Below, in pieces: positions 1 to 6,703 of a stretch of DNA of 64,000 bases (its first letter is position 1; the number at the start of each line of letters is the position of its first letter). Both the position numbers and the translations under genes were made by a program. Under the pieces are notes generated by a model. That model was not told the DNA's origin and made no database searches. It saw only the letters and a program-made list of their open reading frames with translations. Origin of the DNA: Corallococcus sp. NCRR (GTDB taxonomy: Bacteria; Myxococcota; Myxococcia; Myxococcales; Myxococcaceae); the NCBI RefSeq assembly GCF_026965535.1, contig NZ_CP114039.1:8663461-8727460 (forward strand). Direction: 5' to 3'.

Positions 1-638
1 GCTGGGGCCGAGGCATCGCGGGCAGCACGGAAGCGTCCCGCAAGCGCGCGGACACCTGGAGCAACATCATCGGGTTCGCAGGCCTGCCGCTGGGCATCCT
101 GGGCACCCAGTACGCCGTGGGACGCAGCAGTGGCGCCTCCACGGAGTTCTTCGCCCAGGACGCCACCATCATGGTGCAGAGCGCCGTCCTCGCCTCTGTC
201 GCTAACCAGGCGGTGAAGTTCGCCGTGGGCCGCGAACGGCCCTTCGTCCACGTCCTCCCGGAGGAGGAAAAAGGGCTCACCGCGCACCCCAGCGACAACA
301 ACCTGTCCTTCTACAGTGGCCATACCAACCTGGCCTTCTCCCTGGCCGTGTCCGCTGGCACCGTCGCCGCGATGCGCGGCTACAAGCACCAAGCCATCAT
401 CTGGGGCGTGGGCCTGCCGCTCGCCGCCTCCGTGGGCCTCTTGCGAATGGGCGCGGACAAACACTATCTCTCCGACGTGCTCACCGGCGCCGTGCTGGGC
501 ACCGCGTTCGGCGTCGCCGTGCCCCTGCTCCTGCACGGCCGCGTGGATGACACCGCGCCCGCCGCGACACGGACGTCCTCGGTGTCACTCAACCCGATGG
601 TCGGCACCCAGATGGTGGGCCTGTCCGGCGCGTTCTAA
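1..638 (+). CDS. PAP2-family phosphatase, 5'-truncated by window edge
   Basis: The reading frame is open from base 3, so the true start lies upstream; the GTG at 117 is internal. The visible 211 residues carry the three PAP2/type 2 phosphatidic-acid phosphatase motifs in order: K-x6-RP (KFAVGRERP), a YSGH motif in place of PSGH, and R-x5-H-x3-D (RMGADKHYLSD). Hydrophobic stretches between them fit the membrane-embedded PAP2 fold. The family removes phosphate from lipid phosphates or undecaprenyl pyrophosphate; the substrate here cannot be told. The C-terminal 30 residues are low-complexity. Stop TAA at 636-638. Confidence 0.85.
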   Translation, partial: WGRGIAGSTEASRKRADTWSNIIGFAGLPLGILGTQYAVGRSSGASTEFFAQDATIMVQSAVLASVANQAVKFAVGRERPFVHVLPEEEKGLTAHPSDNNLSFYSGHTNLAFSLAVSAGTVAAMRGYKHQAIIWGVGLPLAASVGLLRMGADKHYLSDVLTGAVLGTAFGVAVPLLLHGRVDDTAPAATRTSSVSLNPMVGTQMVGLSGAF

Positions 639-719
639 CCACCCTCCTCCCAGAGGTGGATATCCGAGGAGCCCGGTAGGGCCTCATGGACGACAGCGAC
701 CATGAAGGGCCGTCGTCGC

Positions 720-2063
720 TCACGAAGCAGGTGGGCCTGGGGAATGGGCAATCGAACGCCAGACGCTCACGGGCCAGCGGATCAGGGACGCCCAGGGCTC
801 AATGAAGCGCCTCGCCCACATTGCGAAACGCTCCACGGAGGACGCAGCGAAAGTCCGTGGGTGGAACCTCGGTCCGATGAATGCCTCTTCTGGAGGCGAA
901 GCGCCCCAACCTGTCTGACTGTCGGGCCGGTTTTCCCAGGCCGCGCCCATCTCGTCTCGCCCTGCGAGTTCCCCACCGGTCCCACAGGGGGCAAGCCCTG
1001 GGGCGTCTGAAGACAGCAACTGCTTGCTCCCCAGGTCCACACGGGAAGCCTGAGCATCAAGGCCAGGCGCAATCCCAAGCGGCTTGGTGTCCTCGGCGAT
1101 GGGCGCGAGGCAGCCCGGTTCGTTGATTGGCGCGGGCGTGCCGGAACCATGGTTCGCCCCGCTGTTGGTGCCATCCCCCTCAACGCATGGGCATGCTCCC
1201 TGCGCTTCGCCTTGCGTGGTGGTTGACGTAAAGGCGCTGGCGCCGCGGTCCTCGATACAAGAGCGTGCCGCAAGAGCATCCTCCGGGCCACTGGCCGGTG
1301 CCGGCGTACCGAGGAGGTCCTCCTGAGTGCAGTGGGGTTCGGGAGTCGCAGGTTCCTGGGGTGCAGGAGCGAAGGCTTCCAGCAAACGCTTGTCGCAAGT
1401 TTTCAGTAGCGCCGGCAGCTTGTGCTGAAGCTCCTGCACGTTGCGCTCCGACAGTGCCCCCATCGCGCAGTTGGCCCACTCACGCAGCGCCTCTCCGCCC
1501 AGGAGCGGCAGCAGTTGGGCAGCTCCTCCCAGGAAGGCCCGCTGCAGAGACTGAACAAGGAGCACGTGCCCGGGACGTGCCGCCGCTCGCGCTGCCTGCC
1601 GCAGCAACTCGAATTCCGCCTGCGCGCAGGCTTCCCCCGACTCCCAGCGCGCCGCGTCCTGAAGCCGGAAGCACGCGCTCCCCAGCCGGTCCAGGTCGAG
1701 GTCCGAAGCTTTCTCGCAGCAGTCGACCAGGAGTTCCACCAGCACCTGCCGCTTGAGGCTGAAGTAGCCCTCCAGAAGCCACCGGGCATCCGGGTTGCTC
1801 GCGTCATGCAGCGCCAGGCCCAGGTTCTCCAGCGTCAGCGACTCATCCAGCGCCACCGCGCGAGTCCTGCGACCGGGGTGCTGCACCACCAGGCCCCGTG
1901 CCGCCAGCCGCCGCAGCGCCTCGCGGATGGTGCCCCGGCTCACTCTATATCGCTGCGCCAGCTTCGCTTCGGGACCGAATTGCCCGCTCGGGTGCAACCG
2001 CCCCAGCGCGATGTCGCGCTCGATTTGTGCCTCCACATAAGCCACGAGTCCGCCCCGTCCCAT
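720..2063 (-). CDS. GntR-family transcriptional regulator with long disordered C-terminal tail
   Basis: The N-terminal 75 residues are a GntR winged helix-turn-helix: a Phe-Gly-Pro-Glu-Ala segment is followed by the recognition helix YRVSRGTIREALRRLAARG and the wing. About 150 residues follow that look like a helical FadR/FCD-type effector domain, without a clear metal-binding His set. The last 200 residues are Pro/Ala/Gly-rich and resemble no domain I know. Part of this tail (908-934) reads through a degenerate copy of the palindromic repeat found upstream of the gene. The ATG at 2063 is chosen because AGGAGG lies 10 bases upstream; the open frame itself extends to 2123. The regulated genes are unknown. 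Confidence 0.75.
   Translation of the reverse strand: MGRGGLVAYVEAQIERDIALGRLHPSGQFGPEAKLAQRYRVSRGTIREALRRLAARGLVVQHPGRRTRAVALDESLTLENLGLALHDASNPDARWLLEGYFSLKRQVLVELLVDCCEKASDLDLDRLGSACFRLQDAARWESGEACAQAEFELLRQAARAAARPGHVLLVQSLQRAFLGGAAQLLPLLGGEALREWANCAMGALSERNVQELQHKLPALLKTCDKRLLEAFAPAPQEPATPEPHCTQEDLLGTPAPASGPEDALAARSCIEDRGASAFTSTTTQGEAQGACPCVEGDGTNSGANHGSGTPAPINEPGCLAPIAEDTKPLGIAPGLDAQASRVDLGSKQLLSSDAPGLAPCGTGGELAGRDEMGAAWENRPDSQTGWGASPPEEAFIGPRFHPRTFAASSVERFAMWARRFIEPWASLIRWPVSVWRSIAHSPGPPAS
908..934. repeat. Degenerate palindromic repeat copy inside GntR tail
   Basis: A 27-base imperfect palindrome (AACCTGTCTGAC...GTCGGGCCGGTTTT) related to the perfect element at 2180-2208. It is translated in the minus frame as part of the regulator's C-terminal tail. 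Confidence 0.55.
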
Positions 2064-2179
2064 CCCCGTTCCCCCTCCTCGTTTCAGCATCGCCATCCAA
2101 CCACAGGGGTCTGACATGGACATCCAGGTCCGAAAGTCTCACTGCCACCCGGGAGGTCGCCCTCCGGACCCGGACGGCG

Positions 2180-2208
2180 AAAACCTGTCCGACAGTCGGA
2201 CAGGTTTT
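2180..2208. repeat. Perfect 29-base palindrome (14-base arms, one central base)
   Basis: The left arm AAAACCTGTCCGAC and right arm GTCGGACAGGTTTT pair perfectly around a single A. It lies between the GntR gene and the broken transposase. It could be a REP/MITE-like element, an operator or a bidirectional transcription stop. It is part of a longer unit repeated at 2329-2370. Confidence 0.75.
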
Positions 2209-2236
2209 GAGACAACCGGGCCCGGGCGGGCGCCCC
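2195..2236. repeat. 42-base direct repeat, copy 1
   Basis: Begins with the right arm of the palindrome (GTCGGACAGGTTTT), continues through GAGACAACCGGGCCCGGGCG and ends in GGGCGCCCC. It is identical to 2329-2370, 134 bases downstream. Confidence 0.75.
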
Positions 2237-2328
2237 CGTGCGAGAGCTACCTTGGCGTTCGCGCGCCATGTCACGCTCCTGCCGGTCAATCACAAGCTCG
2301 GGCCCATGCGGCGGAGTGCGGTCAGACT

Positions 2329-2370
2329 GTCGGACAGGTTTTGAGACAACCGGGCCCGGGCGGGCGCCCC
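2329..2370. repeat. 42-base direct repeat, copy 2
   Basis: Identical to 2195-2236. Its left palindrome arm is eroded (GTCAGAC in place of GTCCGAC, then unrelated sequence). It lies just before the transposase remnant. The 2064-2419 interval otherwise holds no gene I can support. Confidence 0.75.
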
Positions 2371-2419
2371 TGTGAGCCTCCCCGGGCTTTGTGGACACCC
2401 GAGAAGAGGTGACCGGAGG

Positions 2420-3264
2420 ATGTCCACGACGATGCCGAGACGAGCACGCAGGAAGCTCACGCCGGAGTTCAAAGCCCGGGCGGTGAAGTTGGCGCTGGAG
2501 GAGGGCAAGCCCCGGGCGCAGGTGGCCAAGGACCTGGACTTGACGCGCAGCGCCCTGGAGAGCTGGGTGATGCAGGCGCAGGTGGACGCGGGCCAGGGGA
2601 CTGGCGGGGCGCTGACGACGAGCGAGAAAGAGGAACTCGCCCAACCGCGCCGGGAGGTGCGCCTGCTGTGAGTGGAGCGTGAAATCCTAGAAAATGCGGC
2701 GGCCTTCTTCGCCAACGAGAGCACGTGAAGTTCGCGTTCATCCAGGCGAAGAGGGCCTGCTACCCGGTGGCGCTCTTGTGCCGTGTGCTTCAGGTGTCCC
2801 GGGCTGGCTACTACGCCTGGGAGAGACGGGAGTCCTCTGCCCGTCAGAAGGCAAACGCGGCGCTGATGCAGCGAATCCGGCAGGTGCACCATGACAGCCG
2901 CCGTCCCTACGGCAGCCCCGCGTGCACACGGAGTTCCAGGCGCAGGGCCAGAAGGTGGGCCGGCACCGGGTGGCCCGGCTGATGCGCGAAGCAGGGCTGC
3001 GGGCCCGCGGGCGCCGCAGATTCGTCCGCACCACGGACTCCAGGCATGGCTTGCCCGTGGCACCCAATGTGCTGGCCCGAGCCTTCCACCCGCCCAAGGC
3101 AGACCGGGTTTGGGCGGCGGACATCACCGATGGCCCCACGCGCGAAGGATGGCTGTACCTGGCCGTCGTGCTCGACCTCTTCAGCCGACGTGTCATTGAC
3201 TGGGCGATGGATGGCACCTCGAGCGGCACCTGGTGCTCTCGGCCCTCGACATGGCGCTTGAGGG
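2420..3264 (+). pseudogene. IS3-family transposase remnant (orfA + orfB), multiply inactivated and 3'-truncated
   Basis: OrfA (from ATG 2420) has the HTH_Tnp_1 start KLTPEFKARAVKLALEEGK. It is interrupted by TGA at 2669-2671, where family members have Arg; the frame then resumes with VEREILENAAAFFANEST to the natural stop at 2726-2728. OrfB starts at GTG 2725, overlapping by 4 bases (MKFAFIQAKRACYPVALLCR, IS3/IS2-type HTH). A one-base deletion near 2918 shifts the frame to MHTEFQAQGQKVGRHRVARL. The rve core segment VWAADITDGPTREGWLYLAV carries a catalytic Asp. A second shift near 3217 moves the frame to [13 protein letters not shown]. The rest of the DDE core and the right end are missing; at about 3265 the sequence passes into a histidine-kinase fragment. 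Confidence 0.88.
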
Positions 3265-3535
3265 CCTGACCATCTCACTCGACCTGGCGCGGCTCCTGGG
3301 CGGCGATGTCACCGTGCGCAGCAAGCCGGGCGAGGGCAGCACCTTCACCGTCACCCTCCCCTTGCGGCCAGCCCCCCGCGCCCGCGGTTCGCGAGCCGCC
3401 CCCGCGCCTCCCCAGTCTCCGTCGCTCCCGTGGCCACGCCCCGCCCCCAGCCCGCGCCTCCCCCCGGCATGGAGGACGACCGCGAGCGGCTCGCCTCGGG
3501 CTCGCGCGTGCTGCTGGTGGTGGAAGACGACGCCC
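3265..3535 (+). pseudogene. Hybrid histidine kinase remnant (end of HATPase plus start of receiver)
   Basis: [20 protein letters not shown] followed by [13 protein letters not shown] is the C-terminal end of a HATPase_c domain (G2 box and last strands). It is read in the same frame as the transposase tail it abuts. After a Pro/Arg-rich linker the frame has shifted by one; the beginning of a receiver domain ([13 protein letters not shown]) is seen at about 3500-3535 and then breaks off. The kinase core, dimerisation domain and most of the receiver are absent. This is a leftover of a gene deleted in association with the IS element, not a functional protein. Confidence 0.8.
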
Positions 3536-3929
3536 GCCTCTCCCCGCATCCACGCCACGGACATCAACCCCACCGGCCTCCAGCGCGCGGAGGCCGGCGT
3601 GTACGCGGTGGACCGCAGCGCGTCCTTCACGCAAAGCCCTCACCTGTCCGGCGTGCGCTCGTCGCTGTCCGACGCCTACACCGCCGCGGATGGCGGCGAG
3701 GTGTCCGACCGGGCACTCAAGGGGCACATCGTCTTCTCGGACCACAGCCTGGCCACCGACAGCGTCTTCGCGGAGGTGCAGCTCCTGTCGTGCCGCAATG
3801 TGCTCAGCTACTTCAACCGCGAACTGCAGGAGCGCGCGCTGGGACTGTTCGCGAGTCGCTGCGCTTCTCCTCGCACGAGGCCTCGTTCACCCCCTCGTCC
3901 CCGAGGACCGGCTCTACCAGAAGCGTTAG
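3536..3929 (+). pseudogene. CheR-type MCP methyltransferase remnant
   Basis: The middle and end of a CheR methyltransferase are recognisable: [18 protein letters not shown] (SAM-binding region), [14 protein letters not shown], and [20 protein letters not shown] (the conserved CRNVLIYF stretch). The N-terminal part is absent, joined instead to a receiver fragment. Near 3850 the frame shifts to [13 protein letters not shown] and again to [11 protein letters not shown], ending at TAG 3927-3929. Its position directly before an intact cheB-like gene suggests the region once held a CheR-kinase-CheB unit. Confidence 0.82.
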
Positions 3930-3944
3930 GGAGGACCCGCCGCC

Positions 3945-4559
3945 ATGCCCACTCCACGCCCCGCTCCGCCCGCTGGCCGCGTCGACGCCATCGTCATCGG
4001 TGCGTCCGCGGGTGGGGTGGATGCCCTGCCCCACCTGCAGCCCGCGCTGCCCACGAACTTCCGGCCCGCGGTCCTCGTCGTCCTGCACCTGCCGCGCGGT
4101 CTCCCCAGCCTGCCGCCGGAGATGTTCGCCACCCGGTGCACGCTGCCGGTGCACGCTGCCAGGGACAAGCAGCCCATCCAGCTGGGGAAGCTCTACTTCG
4201 CGCCCCCCAACCACCACCTGCTCGTGGACCTGGACGCGAAGGGGCCGCTGCTCGCGCTGTCCACGGACGCCCCCGTCCACTTCTCCCGCCCCGCCATCGA
4301 CGTGCTCTTCGAGTCCGCCGCGGCCGTCTATGGCGCGCGCCTGGGCGGCGTCATCCTTTCGGGCGCCAACGCGGATGGGGCGCTGGGGCTCCAGGCGGTG
4401 AAACGGCGGGGCGGCGTCACCCTGGTGCAGGCGCCCGAAACCGCTCGCTCGCCCACCATGCTCCAGGCGGCGCTCGCGGCCGGGCCGGTGGATTTCGTGC
4501 TGCCTCTTGAACAGATGCCCGCCGTCTTCCGGGCATGGGGAGATGACGGTGCTATCTGA
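3945..4559 (+). CDS. CheB-type methylesterase domain protein, stand-alone
   Basis: 204 residues comprising only the CheB methylesterase (alpha/beta) domain, with no receiver. The catalytic Ser is in GASAGG, the His in VVLHLPRG, and the Asp in the [10 protein letters not shown] motif, matching the CheB Ser-His-Asp triad. CheB removes methyl groups from glutamyl residues of chemoreceptors. The AGGGAGG at 3928-3934, 10 bases before the ATG, supports the start. It follows a CheR remnant, so its methylating partner may be lost or encoded elsewhere. It overlaps the next gene by 17 bases. Confidence 0.85.
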   Translation: MPTPRPAPPAGRVDAIVIGASAGGVDALPHLQPALPTNFRPAVLVVLHLPRGLPSLPPEMFATRCTLPVHAARDKQPIQLGKLYFAPPNHHLLVDLDAKGPLLALSTDAPVHFSRPAIDVLFESAAAVYGARLGGVILSGANADGALGLQAVKRRGGVTLVQAPETARSPTMLQAALAAGPVDFVLPLEQMPAVFRAWGDDGAI

Positions 4560-5706
4560 CCTGTCCGTCCTCAGCAAGGAGCCCCTGCCCGTGGCCTCCC
4601 GGGTGAAGTGCCTGCTCGTCGATGACCTGGAGGAGAACCTCCTGGCGATCTCCGCCGTGCTGCGGCGTGACGACGTGGAGGTGCACTGCGCCCGCTCCGG
4701 CGCGGAGGCGCTGGAGCTGCTGCTGCTGCACGAGTTCGCGCTCGCGCTCGTGGACGTGCAGATGCCGGAGATGGACGGCTTCGAGCTGGCGGAGCTGATG
4801 CGCGGCTCCGAGCGCACCCGCGAAGTGCCCATCCTCTTCGTCACCGCGGGCGGGGGCGACCCCTGGCGCACCTTCAAGGGCTACGAGGCCGGCGCGGTGG
4901 ACTTCCTCTTCAAGCCGCTGGAGGCCCACGCGCTGCGCGGCAAGGCGGAGGTCTTCTTCCAGATGCACCGCCAGAAGCAGCAGCTGGCTCAGCAGTTGGA
5001 CACGCTCGCGGAGACCCTGCGCCTCAACGAGATGTTCACCGCGGTGCTGGGCCACGACCTGAGAAACCCCCTCTCCGCCATCCTCACCGCGGCGGACCTG
5101 CTCCAGCGCCGCTCGGACGACGAGGCCGTGAAGAAGACGGCCACGCGGATGATGGCCGCCGGCAAGCGCATGGGCCGGATGATTGAAGACGTGCTCGACC
5201 TGGCGCGCGCGCGGCTGGCCGGCGGGATTCCGCTACGCCGGGGGGAGACGGACTTCGGGCAGCTGGTGCAGCGCATGGTGCAGGAGCACCAGACGGCGTG
5301 GCCGCGCCACCGCATCGAGGTGCGGCAGGACGGCGACCTCGTGGGGGACTGGGACGCGGACCGGCTGGCGCAGGTGGCCTCCAACCTCATCGGCAACGCG
5401 CTCCAGCACGGCGACGCCGCGGAGCCGGTGCGCATCCTCGTGGACGGCACGCGCGACGACGCGCTGCACTTCACCATCACCAACGTGGGCGTCATCCCCG
5501 CCCACCTCCTGCCCTTCCTCTTCGACCCGTTCCGCGGCGGCCAGCAGCGCCGGGGCCGCGGCGAGGGCCTGGGCCTGGGGCTCTACATCGTCCAGCAGAT
5601 CATCCACGCGCATCAGGGCGGCGTGGAGGTGCTCTCCGGCACCGGGCCCTACACGGAGTTCCGCGTGGCGCTGCCGCGCAAGGGCGTGGAGATCATCAAG
5701 CCGTAG
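4543..5706 (+). CDS. Response-regulator/histidine-kinase hybrid (REC-HisKA-HATPase)
   Basis: An N-terminal receiver (residues about 15-135; phosphoacceptor Asp in LALVDVQMPEMDG, Lys in FKPLEA) is followed by a short coiled linker. A HisKA domain follows with the phospho-His in LGHDLRNPLSA, then a HATPase_c domain with N box (NLIGNALQHGD) and G2 box (GEGLGLGLYIV). There is no membrane segment, so it is a cytoplasmic kinase probably controlled through its receiver. The start is ATG 4543, overlapping cheB; GTG 4549 has better spacing to GGGGAG and is an alternative. It converges with the next gene, overlapping by 11 bases. Confidence 0.88.
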   Translation: MTVLSDLSVLSKEPLPVASRVKCLLVDDLEENLLAISAVLRRDDVEVHCARSGAEALELLLLHEFALALVDVQMPEMDGFELAELMRGSERTREVPILFVTAGGGDPWRTFKGYEAGAVDFLFKPLEAHALRGKAEVFFQMHRQKQQLAQQLDTLAETLRLNEMFTAVLGHDLRNPLSAILTAADLLQRRSDDEAVKKTATRMMAAGKRMGRMIEDVLDLARARLAGGIPLRRGETDFGQLVQRMVQEHQTAWPRHRIEVRQDGDLVGDWDADRLAQVASNLIGNALQHGDAAEPVRILVDGTRDDALHFTITNVGVIPAHLLPFLFDPFRGGQQRRGRGEGLGLGLYIVQQIIHAHQGGVEVLSGTGPYTEFRVALPRKGVEIIKP

Positions 5707-6628
5707 CGCCGTTGTCCGCGGGCACGCTGCCCGGCCCGTCCGACGCGTCCAGCGGCGGCAGCGTGTGCAGCCCCCAGCGCTGTCCCGCCTGCCAGGCGGC
5801 GACGCCGGAGACGCCCCAGCCGGCGCGCTGGGCCTCGCGGCCCTCGAACTCCAGCCAGAAGACGGCGGTGTCCGGCCGGGCCGCCTGGTCCAGGCACGCC
5901 ACGCGCGACAGCGCGCGCCCGTGCGAATCCAGCGTCACGGCGAAGGGCTTGTGCGAGTGGCCACAGAGCACCCACCTGGGGTGCACCGTGTCCACCAGCT
6001 TGCGCGTCACCGGGTTGCCAATCCACGGCGAGGGCAGCGGGCGCGCGGGGGCCAGCCGCTCGTCGCGGGCCTTCTGCACGATGCCCCGGGGCCACTCGTG
6101 CACGAGCAGCAGGTCCACGTCCCGCAGCGCGGCCACCTGCTCCACCTCCGGCGTGCGGAAGTAGCCCGCCTGCTTCGCCGTATCCAGCGAGGTGGGCCGC
6201 TTCAGCGGCTGGTCGATGAAGCGCGGCGCGTGGATGCCGGACAGGTACGCCACGCGCAGGGGACCCAGGGTGCGCAGGCCCGCGCGGCCCAGGTAGTGGA
6301 CGTCCGGGGCCAGCTCGCCGCCCTCTGGCAGGTCGTGCAGGGCTTCGAAGTCCTCGTTGTTGCCGCCAATGAAGTACAGCGGCCGCTTCATGCGGCGGAT
6401 GCCGTCCGCGTACCCGGCGAACTCGGCGGGCATGGAGCGCTTGGCGGCCTTACGCCGGTGGTCGTCCGCGTGGCGGAAGGCCTCCACGTCCCCCACCGCC
6501 AGCACCAGGTCCACCTTGCGGCCGCGCGCCTGCTCCAGCGCATCCAGCCACGCCTCCACCCGGTGGAAGCGTCCATGGATGTCACCCAGCGCGGCGACGA
6601 GGAGGGAGTCCTGCGGCATGTCCTTCAC
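5696..6628 (-). CDS. Calcineurin-type metallophosphoesterase resembling RNA lariat debranching enzyme Dbr1
   Basis: 310 residues with the metallophosphoesterase signature in order: GDIHGR (residues about 15-20), VGDVEAFR, FIGGNNED, VHEWPRG and LCGHSHKPFA. Beyond the shared motifs, the stretches VDLVLAVGDVEAFRHADDH, IGGNNEDFEALHDLPEGG with APDVHYLGRAG, and VDLLLVHEWPRGI align in order and spacing with the catalytic domain of eukaryotic Dbr1 as I remember it. The usual GNHE is GNNE here, so the catalytic His is Asn; the first metal ligand is Asp where Dbr1 often has Cys. The substrate is unknown; 2',5'-linked RNA or another phosphodiester is a guess. Confidence 0.8.
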   Translation of the reverse strand: MKDMPQDSLLVAALGDIHGRFHRVEAWLDALEQARGRKVDLVLAVGDVEAFRHADDHRRKAAKRSMPAEFAGYADGIRRMKRPLYFIGGNNEDFEALHDLPEGGELAPDVHYLGRAGLRTLGPLRVAYLSGIHAPRFIDQPLKRPTSLDTAKQAGYFRTPEVEQVAALRDVDLLLVHEWPRGIVQKARDERLAPARPLPSPWIGNPVTRKLVDTVHPRWVLCGHSHKPFAVTLDSHGRALSRVACLDQAARPDTAVFWLEFEGREAQRAGWGVSGVAAWQAGQRWGLHTLPPLDASDGPGSVPADNGATA

Positions 6629-6666
6629 TCAAGGCCTCCCGCCCCGCCCTGTCGAGTCATCCGCCC

Positions 6667-6686
6667 CCGTCACTTTCCAGTGACGG
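6667..6686. terminator. Hairpin downstream of the ASH/vWA gene
   Basis: CCGTCACT, a TTCC loop, then AGTGACGG: a perfect 8-bp stem between the end of the 6704-9646 gene and the start of the metallophosphoesterase gene, both minus strand. No T-run follows, so it could pause or protect a transcript rather than end it. Confidence 0.45.
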
Positions 6687-6703
6687 ACGAATGGCCGCCC
6701 GGG

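Noticed and set aside
2389..2398. TGTGGACACC as the left end of the IS element
   Set aside because: No matching right-end inverted repeat remains, so the terminus cannot be confirmed.
2669..2671. In-frame TGA in orfA considered as selenocysteine
   Set aside because: The family has Arg here, no stem-loop is evident, and the element carries several other inactivating changes.
2725..2728. IS3-type programmed frameshift between orfA and orfB
   Set aside because: There is a simple 4-base GTGA overlap and no A-rich slippery run; the element is dead anyway.
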